Positions 47,999-55,026 of a stretch of 55,026 nucleotides of DNA are shown here, piece by piece. The DNA comes from an uncultured Chitinophagaceae bacterium (GTDB taxonomy: Bacteria > Bacteroidota > Bacteroidia > Chitinophagales > Chitinophagaceae). A program made the translations under genes and the position numbers. Positions within the stretch are counted from its first letter, which is position 1. Every line of letters begins with the position of its first letter. The notes beneath the pieces were generated by a model. That model saw only the letters and a list, made by a program, of their open reading frames with translations, searched no databases and was not told the DNA's origin. Location: assembly GCA_937858715.1 (NCBI GenBank), contig CALLZY010000238.1, forward strand, positions 1 to 55,026, read 5' to 3'.

Positions 47999-48550
47999 AT
48001 GAACACCACTATGACAGACACCGAACTGCTAGTACAATTCAGGGAGCCTGCCTCTAAGGAAAGGGCCTATACCGGTATCGTAAAAAAATACCAGGAGAAA
48101 CTTTATTGGCATGTGCGCAGGATGGTTGTGGACCACGACGACGCCAACGATGTGCTGCAGAATGTGCTCATCAGGGTGTGGAATGGATTAAACAACTTCC
48201 GGGAAGACAGTCAGTTATACACCTGGTTGTACCGCATTGCCACCAACGAGTGCCTCACTTTTATCGAGCAGCAGAAAAAAAGGACCGCCGTAAGCCTGAA
48301 CGAGGTGGAAAGTGGTCTGAGCAACCGCATCAGGGCAGATAAGCATTTTGACGCCCAAAAGGCCGAATGGAAACTTCAATTAGCCATACAGCAGTTGCCT
48401 GAAAAACAAAGAGTTGTGTTTAACCTCAGATACTATGATGAAATGCCTTACGAAGAAATGAGCCGGGTGCTTGACACCAGCGAAGGTGCCCTGAAAGCCA
48501 GCTACCACCATGCAGTGAAAAAAGTTGAAGATTATCTGTTAAACGGTTAA
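47999..48550 (+). CDS. ECF RNA polymerase sigma factor
   Basis: This 183-aa sigma-70 family protein has region 2 (YWHVRRMVVDHDDANDVLQNVLIRVWNGLNNFREDSQLYTWLYRIATNECL) and region 4 (LQLAIQQLPEKQRVVFNLRYYDEMPYEEMSRVLDTSEGALKASYHHAVKKVEDYL). It is followed by a membrane protein and a small secreted helical protein, in what looks like a three-gene envelope-stress-type operon. Confidence 0.92.
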   Translation: MNTTMTDTELLVQFREPASKERAYTGIVKKYQEKLYWHVRRMVVDHDDANDVLQNVLIRVWNGLNNFREDSQLYTWLYRIATNECLTFIEQQKKRTAVSLNEVESGLSNRIRADKHFDAQKAEWKLQLAIQQLPEKQRVVFNLRYYDEMPYEEMSRVLDTSEGALKASYHHAVKKVEDYLLNG

Positions 48551-48586
48551 ACCCGAAACGCTAAAAACCGTCTTTAATTAGACAAA

Positions 48587-49345
48587 ATGACACAGAAAGA
48601 CTACATATTGCAGGAATTGAGCGAACTGAACAGCATTTTGGGGGCAAATATGGGCCAGCTACCTTACTTGGTACCGGCCAGTTATTTCGACAACCTGGCT
48701 GAAAATGTGCTGGCAAGGATAAAAGCCATGGAGGCCGCCACTGCCCGTGAAGAGTTGCTGCACCTGTCGCCGCTGCTTGCAGGTTTGTCTAAAGAACTGC
48801 CTTATAGTGTTCCGCCTGGTTATTTTGAGAAAATGGCTGTTCCTGCAAATACTCAGACAGCTGCCGAAGAACTTTCATCGCTTTCACCTTTGTTAAGCGG
48901 ATTGAAAAAAGAAACTCCGTACAGCGTTCCTGAAGGATATTTTGAGAACCTTTCATCTTCTCCTTACAGTGCCACTATAAAACCACAGGCAAAAGTTATT
49001 TCTATCACAAGCCGCAGATGGTTCCGCCTGGCAGCAGCAGCCGTTGTTACTGGTGTGATTGTGACGGCAGGTTTTATCATCAAAAAGGGTAAGGTTGATC
49101 CGGCTGAAAATTCCTATGCATGGGTAAAGAAAAACACCAAGAAAGTAAGTACAGAAAAAATTGAGGAATTTGTTACGCTGGCTGAAGAAGAGAATCTGGC
49201 CACGGAATCTGTCGTGGTAACCACAGGCATTAAGGCTCAAGACGTAAAAGATCTGATTAAAGATGTGCCTGAAAACGAAATACAAAGCCTTTTGAACGAT
49301 ACACAATTACTGGATAATACAGACGAAGTTGAAATGGTGAATTAA
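48587..49345 (+). CDS. Membrane protein with three PYxVPxxYF repeats (anti-sigma-like)
   Basis: This 252-aa protein has three repeats of about 30 residues at about 9-38, 55-84 and 94-123. Each has the form EELxxLSPLLxGLxKExPYSVPxGYFExL, with cores at 26-34, 72-80 and 111-119. A single membrane helix (about 147-165) and an acidic C-terminal part follow. Its place after an ECF sigma gene, with a cytoplasmic N-terminus, one helix and a periplasmic C-terminus, suggests an anti-sigma or sigma-associated regulator. No zinc motif (HxxxCxxC) is present. Confidence 0.65.
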   Translation: MTQKDYILQELSELNSILGANMGQLPYLVPASYFDNLAENVLARIKAMEAATAREELLHLSPLLAGLSKELPYSVPPGYFEKMAVPANTQTAAEELSSLSPLLSGLKKETPYSVPEGYFENLSSSPYSATIKPQAKVISITSRRWFRLAAAAVVTGVIVTAGFIIKKGKVDPAENSYAWVKKNTKKVSTEKIEEFVTLAEEENLATESVVVTTGIKAQDVKDLIKDVPENEIQSLLNDTQLLDNTDEVEMVN

Positions 49346-49357
49346 ATTGTCGGTAAA

Positions 49358-49771
49358 ATGAAAAAGTTATTCTTCATATTAAGTTTGTTTCTCGTTACTG
49401 CCACAGCAATTAAGGCGCAGGACGATGAAAAAATAAGGGATAAAATGCGGGAGTACATCCAGCAGCGGATGCGGCTCACCCAACATGAATCTGAACGCTT
49501 CACTCCTGTCTTTTTGCGTTATTTCAGAGAATGGAGAACTACACTAAAAGACAACCAGGGAGACCGGCTTATTCTGCAGCAAAAAATTGTAGAATTACGC
49601 ATCCGATACAGAACTGAGTTCAGGGATATCGTTGGCGAAAGAAGAAGTAACGAAATTTACGAACATCAGGAGAAATTTATCCGGGAGTTAAAGCAAATAC
49701 GGCAAGAAAGAATAATGGAACGCCGTGGCCCTGGTATGCGGGCAAGGATTATCAATTCTCAAGTTATTTAA
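49358..49771 (+). CDS. Secreted helical protein (Spy/CpxP-like)
   Basis: This 137-aa protein has a signal peptide ending AIKAQ. A basic, helical mature part follows with RMRLTQHESERFTPVFLRYFREWR and REFRDIVGERRSNEIYEHQEKFIRELKQIRQER. The LT-x-x-E/EsErF pattern resembles Spy/CpxP-like periplasmic proteins of envelope-stress responses. It is the last gene of the sigma-factor operon. Confidence 0.6.
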   Translation: MKKLFFILSLFLVTATAIKAQDDEKIRDKMREYIQQRMRLTQHESERFTPVFLRYFREWRTTLKDNQGDRLILQQKIVELRIRYRTEFRDIVGERRSNEIYEHQEKFIRELKQIRQERIMERRGPGMRARIINSQVI

Positions 49772-49798
49772 TCTAGGTGTTTTTCATAGGTTAGCAAC

Positions 49799-49832
49799 GG
49801 CCGGCTCCGAAAGGGCCGGCCTTACCTTTTTT
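49799..49832 (+). terminator. Terminator of the ECF sigma operon
   Basis: GGCCGGC-TCCGAAAGG-GCCGGCC forms a 7-bp GC stem followed after a few bases by a run of six T's. Confidence 0.75.
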
Positions 49833-49913
49833 GTAACACTAATCTGCGCCAATTACGCTAATGGTCACTCAACGTTTTGAGGCAATTCCTAAATTCTTTT
49901 TTATCTTTAAAAG

Positions 49914-50315
49914 ATGGAGGATACAAAAAAAATTATTGACGACCTTCTGTTTAAAGATGAGTGTTTTCAGATTGTTGGTTTGTGTATGAAAATACATAAT
50001 AGCCTCGGGAAGGGATTTAAAGAAGTGGTTTATAAGGATGCAATGGAAATCGAATTCAAAAACAATAACATTTCTTATGAACGGGAAAAGCCATTTAAAA
50101 TCTCATACGAAGGGGTAATACTTCCACATAGTTTTTTGGCAGATTTTCTTATTTACGACTCTATAATTCTTGAAATAAAAGCATCCTCATTTTTTCATCC
50201 GGATAATTTTAAACAAACTATTAATTACCTGAAAGCTTCCAAAATACAACTCGGGATACTGATAAATTTTGGAGAAAACAAGCTGAACTTCAAAAGAGTA
50301 GTTTGCTCTTATTAG
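49914..50315 (+). CDS. GxxExxY-family protein
   Basis: This 133-aa protein has VVGLCMKIHNSLGKGFKEVVYKDAMEIEFKNNNISYEREKPFKI and then LADFLIYDSIILEIKASS and KLNFKRVVCSY. This is the GxxExxY family, a predicted PD-(D/E)xK nuclease fold: D in ADF, E-x-K in EIKAS. The usual G-x-x-E-x-x-Y motif appears as GFKEVVY. Function is unknown. Confidence 0.85.
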   Translation: MEDTKKIIDDLLFKDECFQIVGLCMKIHNSLGKGFKEVVYKDAMEIEFKNNNISYEREKPFKISYEGVILPHSFLADFLIYDSIILEIKASSFFHPDNFKQTINYLKASKIQLGILINFGENKLNFKRVVCSY

Positions 50316-51064
50316 CGGTTATTGGCGTTATTATTAAATATTGGCGTTTTAATATCATGATAGAAAAGAAACGACCACTTCTCTTCCTCACCTGTTCGCC
50401 ACCATTCCTGCCTTAGCTCCATAGCTTTCTTACCATCAAAGTCATATTTTGCTGCAAAGCGGTGTTTCATCTGCTGAAGTTGCGGTGCTTCATCGCCGCC
50501 GTAAAAAACAGTTTCGCCATCTTCCCTTATCCAGAACACCTGGTGATGGGGCGAATGTGCCCCGCTTACTTTGTACTCAATATAACTATCAATAAAGCCG
50601 TCACCGTTCAGTAACTGCACATTTTCATTCTCCTTCAGGCATTTCAGGTCATTTTTATCGAAGGATGAACTGTTTCTTTCAAAAGCAAATGCAAGTTCGG
50701 TTTCCTGCACATAATGCGTAGCTTGCGGAAAAGCAAGTTTACACTCTCCAGCCTCGCTATGTAAAGCCAGCCCACCAGCATGGTCTTTGTGCAAATGGCT
50801 CATCAGCACCTTAGTTATTTCAGAAGGGTTGATACCCGCATTAATCAGGTTGTGGTGCAATTGTAACCGGCCTTCTTTACTAAAGCCCAAACCAGCATCT
50901 AATAATAAAATGTCATTTGAAGTAATAACAACAAAGGGCTGAATTTCGACCAGCAGACTACCTACAGGTCTCTCTTTAAGACTGTGTTCTGATTCATTAT
51001 ACGGCACAAAATGTTTTGTGGCATCAACCGTAAACAGCCCTTCTGAAAGTGGAATGATTCTCAT
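50312..51064 (-). CDS. MBL-fold metallohydrolase
   Basis: This 250-aa protein has the metal-binding signature MSHLHKDHAGG (HxHxDH) near residue 89. A later Asp/Gly and His follow (SGAHSPHHQVF, YGGDEAPQ). Substrates of this broad family range from quorum lactones to thioesters, and none can be assigned. Its stop overlaps that of the convergent GxxExxY gene by 4 nt. Confidence 0.83.
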   Translation of the reverse strand: MRIIPLSEGLFTVDATKHFVPYNESEHSLKERPVGSLLVEIQPFVVITSNDILLLDAGLGFSKEGRLQLHHNLINAGINPSEITKVLMSHLHKDHAGGLALHSEAGECKLAFPQATHYVQETELAFAFERNSSSFDKNDLKCLKENENVQLLNGDGFIDSYIEYKVSGAHSPHHQVFWIREDGETVFYGGDEAPQLQQMKHRFAAKYDFDGKKAMELRQEWWRTGEEEKWSFLFYHDIKTPIFNNNANNR

Positions 51065-51154
51065 TTAGAAATTTCGGAATTAAGAAATTGGGGAAATTAA
51101 TAACACTGCAAGTTGCAACTCAATTTGCCAATTTCCCAATTCAACTTTTCAAAA

Positions 51155-52495
51155 CTATCTCAGCACCATTTGCCTGTCTGCATCAAGCCGTATCAGAACA
51201 AATAATAAGATTGTAAATGTCAGCAGCGAGGTTCCTCCGTAGCTGATTAACGGAAGCGGAATGCCAATAACAGGGGCAAGGCCAATTGTCATCCCTATGT
51301 TAATGATTATATGGAAGAAGAAAACAGAAGCAACTCCGTAAGCATATACACGGCTGAAAGCACTTCTTTGTCTTTCGGCGATTGTAACAATCCGAAAAAG
51401 AAGTAACAAGTATAAAGCCAGGAGTATCATACTGCCGGTAAAGCCAAACCCTTCGCCCACTGTACAGAAAATAAAGTCTGTCCGCTGCTCAGGCACAAAA
51501 TCATAACGGGTTTGTGTGGCATTTAAAATGCCTTTGCCTGTTAACCTTCCGCTGCCGATAGCAATTTTAGATTGCCGCACATTATAGCTGCTGCCACTTT
51601 CCTTTTTCTTTTTCTTTTCTTCGGCCGAAACAGTATCGCCTTTTGCAGCATAAGGATTATCCTTACCAAACAAATCGTAAATACGTTCCACCTGGTGTTT
51701 CTGCAAAACGTTTTTGAAGATATACGGAACAGCAAACCGCTGCACCCCAACACACAATGCCCATAAAAGGATAACAGAGAAAAGCAAGCCTCTTTGCCGC
51801 TTAATCTGTTTTCGAAATGCATAAGCAACCAGTAAAGCAATAGCGGTTATAATTACAGCCAGCGTATCGGGCTGTACAAGAATTGTAGCAACGATAAGTG
51901 CGGCAGCAGCAAAACCAATAACCAATATGGTTGACGGCAGCCCTTCACGATACATAACAATGAAGAACGAAAAATATACCAACGCTAAACCCGTCTCGCT
52001 TTGCAGAATTGACAACGCCGCAGGCAGCAATGCAATACCTGCCGCTATCATTTGAGAACGGGTTTTTGAAAAATCCGTCTCAGGCCTTGAGAGATATTTT
52101 GCCAACGCAAGTGCCACAAAAATCTTACACAACTCCGCAGGCTGAAAATTAAATGCCCCAATCCTGATTATAGATTCTGTTCCTTTAACAGAAGAATGAA
52201 ATGGAAATACAATCAGCATGGCGAATATGCCAAACGCATACCCCAGGTTAGCAGTGGCAGCAAAAAACTTACTGTCCGTAAGTAAAATAAACAAACCAAG
52301 CACCCCGCTTAATACAAAAAAATAAAACTGCTTGCTGTAGTCTGTTTTAAAACCAATAAAACTCTGCACTACAGGGTCACCTTCTTTATAAGTGGCGGCA
52401 AAAATAGCAACAAGTCCAATAGTTACAAGCAGGAGATAAATCCACACTATGCTCCAGTCAATGCCTTTTGATATGGTTGGGTTACGCTGGTTCAT
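51155..52495 (-). CDS. rodA: Peptidoglycan glycosyltransferase RodA
   Basis: This 446-aa SEDS protein has about 10 membrane helices. Signatures are FQPAELCKIFVALALAKYL, SETGLALVYF and the C-terminal GMTIGLAPVIGIPLPLISYGGTSLL. A charged insert (SAEEKKKKKESGSS) lies in the large extracytoplasmic loop, before RQSKIAIGSGRLTGKG. RodA polymerises glycan strands with PBP2, encoded just upstream (3-nt gap). Confidence 0.92.
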   Translation of the reverse strand: MNQRNPTISKGIDWSIVWIYLLLVTIGLVAIFAATYKEGDPVVQSFIGFKTDYSKQFYFFVLSGVLGLFILLTDSKFFAATANLGYAFGIFAMLIVFPFHSSVKGTESIIRIGAFNFQPAELCKIFVALALAKYLSRPETDFSKTRSQMIAAGIALLPAALSILQSETGLALVYFSFFIVMYREGLPSTILVIGFAAAALIVATILVQPDTLAVIITAIALLVAYAFRKQIKRQRGLLFSVILLWALCVGVQRFAVPYIFKNVLQKHQVERIYDLFGKDNPYAAKGDTVSAEEKKKKKESGSSYNVRQSKIAIGSGRLTGKGILNATQTRYDFVPEQRTDFIFCTVGEGFGFTGSMILLALYLLLLFRIVTIAERQRSAFSRVYAYGVASVFFFHIIINIGMTIGLAPVIGIPLPLISYGGTSLLTFTILLFVLIRLDADRQMVLR

Positions 52496-52498
52496 CTT

Positions 52499-54607
52499 TT
52501 AGTTTCCAATTGAGTCAGGTTTGGCCGGTTTTGGGATTTGTTGCTTGTCTGGTAATGCCATATCTGCCTGAACAGGTTTTTTATTTTGTGAGTCTTTGGC
52601 GGGTTTTGGGTTCCTGTTATTACCTGATTTCAATTCGGCTTCGGTTGGATTATCATCCGACTGCAAAGTGTCTTTTATATTTTTTACATCAGGTATTGCT
52701 TCTTTTACCCGTTGTACGGAATCCTTCTCTCTCATCTTTTTCAGCATCAGCGGCGGAATAAGGTTTATTTTTTCCATCCTTTCGGCTAATGGCTTACGCT
52801 TAACATCGATGGTGTCATTCAGATATTTCTCAATCATCAGGCTTACAATAGGCGCAGCGTATGTACCTCCATAGCGGCCACTGTTTTCCACTACACACAT
52901 GATGGCAATTTTAGGGTTTTCTCTTGGGGCAAAAGCACAGAAGAAAGAGTGATTGGGCTGTTTAACCCCACGATAATAGTTTTCAACTGTACCTGTTTTG
53001 CCGCAAATTGTTATCCCCGGCACTTTGGCGCCACGTCCTGTTCCGCTTTCCATTACACCCTGCATTCCATCATGCACAGCCTCAAAGATGCTGTCCGGAA
53101 TATCCATGGGCACATTCCTTGTTTTATATTTTTCAAGTAACCCGTATTTATCCCCGCCTTCAATCGAATCAACTATATGCGGGATAATATACCAGCCTTT
53201 ATTAGCTATATAGGCCATTTCATTCGCTACCTGCAAAGGTGTGGTGCTTACTTCACCCTGACCGATGCTTACAGAACGATAGGTACAGAAGTTCCATCTG
53301 CCTTCTCCATACACTTTATTAAAATACTCAGGTGTTGGTATATTTCCTTTTTGTTCTGTTGGCACATCTACTCCAAGTCTGTGACCAAGGCCGAATGCAT
53401 ACATATATCTGTTCCAGTTGCGCAAACTGCTGTCCTGAGATGGATACTTAGGATTATTAATCACCCTTTGCATCACATTCGCAAAATAAGTATTGCAGGA
53501 GTGTGTGATGCCTGTAGAAAGATAATAAGTACCGGGGTCTAAACAACCCATCGGCTTACCACTGCCGCAACCATAAAAAGCACCCCCACAACTGAATGTT
53601 GTTCTTGTTGTGATAACACCTTCATGCAGGCCAACAAGGGCCTGTAGGGTTTTAAAAGTTGAGCCGGGTGAATAACTGGCATTAACTGCCCTATTTAATA
53701 AAGGAAGCCTTGGATCAGTATATAATTCTGAAAAGTGTTTTCTCCTTTCGCTTCCTGTCAGCAATCCCGGGTTATATGTAGGGCTGCTTACCATTGTAAT
53801 GATTCCACCCGTTTTCGGATTTATAGCCACAATGGAGCCCACTTTATTGCTCATCAGCTTTTCACCAAATTGCTGTAGCTCGATATCTATACTTGTATGA
53901 AGATTATTTCCTGCTATAGCCTCAACATCTAAATCTCCGTTTTCATATGAGCCTTTAATTCTGTTGAAGTTATCTTTAATGAGATACTGAATACCTCTTT
54001 CACCCATGAGTGCCTTTTCATAACTAGCCTCGAGACCCGTCATCCCTGCATAATCTCCGCTTTGGTATCCTTCTTCAGCATGTTTCTTAAGATAGTTTGA
54101 GTCAACCTCCCCTATATAACCAAGGATGTTGGCCGCAGCGTTATAAGGATAAGAACGAATTGGTCTTTCCTGCAGATAAAAACCATTCTGAAAACGCCAA
54201 AAGTTTTCCTGTATACGGGCATATTTTTGCTGCGATAGTGATGCCTCAAAAACTGAAGGGCGAAATGATTTATTTTTAATAATGGCGGCCACAATCCTAT
54301 CTCTGAATTCTGATGTATCTATTTCCATAAGCCGGCAGAAAAAAAGAGTATCAATACCTTTTACCTGCGATGGCGTAACCATTAAGTCATAGGTAAGTGT
54401 ATTATTAAGGATTGCTTTTTTATCTCTGTCGAACACTAATCCCCGGGGAGGATAAATGGTTTTTTTAAGAATGGCGTTTTCATCGGCCATCTGCCGGTAT
54501 TTACCCGACAGTACCTGCAGGTTGAAAAGCTGGGCAGCTATTGCCAAAAAGGCAAGCAAAAAAAGCAGGCGTATAAAACGGCTTCTTGATTGATTAAACA
54601 CTGGCAT
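52499..54607 (-). CDS. mrdA: Penicillin-binding protein 2
   Basis: This 702-aa protein is read from the ATG at 54607 (MPVFNQSRSRFIRLLFLLAFLAIAAQLF), with one membrane helix. The dimerisation domain has YPPRGLVFDRDKKAILNN. The transpeptidase motifs are SPGSTFK (SxxK), SCN in THSCNTYFAN, and KTGT in CGKTGTVEN. An unusual C-terminal tail rich in Lys, Asn and Pro (DNPTEAELKSGNNRNPKPAKDS) extends beyond the catalytic domain. It cross-links sidewall peptidoglycan with RodA. Confidence 0.93.
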   Translation of the reverse strand: MPVFNQSRSRFIRLLFLLAFLAIAAQLFNLQVLSGKYRQMADENAILKKTIYPPRGLVFDRDKKAILNNTLTYDLMVTPSQVKGIDTLFFCRLMEIDTSEFRDRIVAAIIKNKSFRPSVFEASLSQQKYARIQENFWRFQNGFYLQERPIRSYPYNAAANILGYIGEVDSNYLKKHAEEGYQSGDYAGMTGLEASYEKALMGERGIQYLIKDNFNRIKGSYENGDLDVEAIAGNNLHTSIDIELQQFGEKLMSNKVGSIVAINPKTGGIITMVSSPTYNPGLLTGSERRKHFSELYTDPRLPLLNRAVNASYSPGSTFKTLQALVGLHEGVITTRTTFSCGGAFYGCGSGKPMGCLDPGTYYLSTGITHSCNTYFANVMQRVINNPKYPSQDSSLRNWNRYMYAFGLGHRLGVDVPTEQKGNIPTPEYFNKVYGEGRWNFCTYRSVSIGQGEVSTTPLQVANEMAYIANKGWYIIPHIVDSIEGGDKYGLLEKYKTRNVPMDIPDSIFEAVHDGMQGVMESGTGRGAKVPGITICGKTGTVENYYRGVKQPNHSFFCAFAPRENPKIAIMCVVENSGRYGGTYAAPIVSLMIEKYLNDTIDVKRKPLAERMEKINLIPPLMLKKMREKDSVQRVKEAIPDVKNIKDTLQSDDNPTEAELKSGNNRNPKPAKDSQNKKPVQADMALPDKQQIPKPAKPDSIGN

Positions 54608-54751
54608 ATCTGAAGTGCAATAACAGGCGTATGTTTCAGGGAAAAAATAAACGAAATGCAATGTACGATTTGGCAGGCGGGGTTTCCAAATCTATTTTAA
54701 AAAAAACACCGTTTTAAGAAATATTTCTGCCTTCGTTTTTTCCCGAATACC

Positions 54752-55026
54752 TTATGCAGTATTCGTTCTGAATTTCAATTTTCTTGGAAAGATAACCTCG
54801 GCAGCAAAGATGAGCAACAAACTTATGCCTGTGGTGGCAACCACTTTGATAACAAAGCCAAGAAATGAGCCGAAACTGAGCCACTCCAGCAGCACCATAT
54901 AACCATGATGAAGAAGGGTGAGTACAATTACATACACTGCATAAGGTGTCCACTGCATGGCCTTGGGTGAAGGTTCCCGGTAAGTAAACTCAGAAGCATC
55001 TTTGGGTGTAAGTATTGTAATAAGAA
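54752..55026 (-). CDS. mreD: Rod shape-determining protein MreD, C-terminal part
   Basis: The open frame runs off the window end (5' part missing). The visible 91 residues include three hydrophobic helices (WTPYAVYVIVLTLLHHGYMVLLEWL, GFVIKVVATTGISLLLIFAAEVIF) and a short basic tail, as in MreD. The gene order mreD-mrdA-rodA is the classical elongasome operon, which supports the call despite the weak sequence signature. Confidence 0.75.
   Translation of the reverse strand, partial: LITILTPKDASEFTYREPSPKAMQWTPYAVYVIVLTLLHHGYMVLLEWLSFGSFLGFVIKVVATTGISLLLIFAAEVIFPRKLKFRTNTA

Overview
The window looks like a chromosome segment of a Bacteroidota bacterium, most like the family Chitinophagaceae. 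The signs are promoter elements of the TAnnTTTG type, weak Shine-Dalgarno sequences, a TonB receptor with its lipoprotein partner, a UpxY-type antiterminator, VPS10/sortilin-like and GxxExxY proteins, and many short palindromic intergenic repeats. This placement is inferred from gene content alone.

Layout. (1) 1-12700, minus strand: the proximal part of an exopolysaccharide/O-antigen locus. It runs UpxY antiterminator, Wza-like export lipoprotein, Wzc-like tyrosine kinase, UDP-GlcNAc-type epimerase, RmlB, RmlA, Ugd, UDP-xylose synthase and a WbpD-like acetyltransferase. Passenger genes (four-helix bundle, GIY-YIG, AbiEii-like nucleotidyltransferase pair) lie between them. The spacers carry a simple repeat with a period of about 10 bp. 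(2) 13.3-15.0 kb: a NagX/HGSNAT-like membrane acyltransferase and a frameshifted META-domain gene. (3) 15.0-24.1 kb, all minus strand: the most unusual region. A leader with short ORFs and two terminator-like hairpins is followed by about 14 tandem tRNA-like genes. Most are 4-6 nt apart and almost every anticodon is different; many are degenerate. Next come a YkuK-type RNase H-fold protein, an AAA ATPase, more degenerate tRNA-like elements (two appear circularly permuted), an SPFH/slipin protein without a membrane segment, two RlaP-type nucleotidyltransferases and the RNA ligase RtcB. A bidirectional terminator closes the unit. I read this as one tRNA-damage/RNA-repair operon that carries its own set of tRNA decoys, sensors or substrates. 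(4) 24.1-27.2 kb: a HicA-like/HicB-like pair, a PA0069-type radical SAM protein and a LigT-like 2H phosphoesterase. (5) 27.4-29.1 kb: umuDC, in which the UmuD-like protein lacks both catalytic residues.

(6) 29.1-41.7 kb: a secreted protein with a clan-CD-like Cys/His pair, then a phosphate regulon. That regulon has a PhoB/PhoR-like two-component system, a TonB receptor, a beta-helix-like lipoprotein, an OprO/P-like porin, a DUF47/PhoU-like protein and a PiT transporter. Candidate PHO boxes (7-mers with an 11-bp period) lie upstream of several of these genes. (7) 41.7-55.0 kb: galE, a transketolase C-terminal half, a ParE/RelE-type toxin-antitoxin pair, a VPS10-like secreted protein, an ECF sigma factor operon, a GxxExxY protein, an MBL hydrolase, and rodA-mrdA-mreD of the cell elongation machinery. 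mreD is cut by the window end.

No rRNA, insertion sequence or CRISPR array was seen. All assignments come from reading motifs and pairing bases by eye. No database search or covariance model was run.
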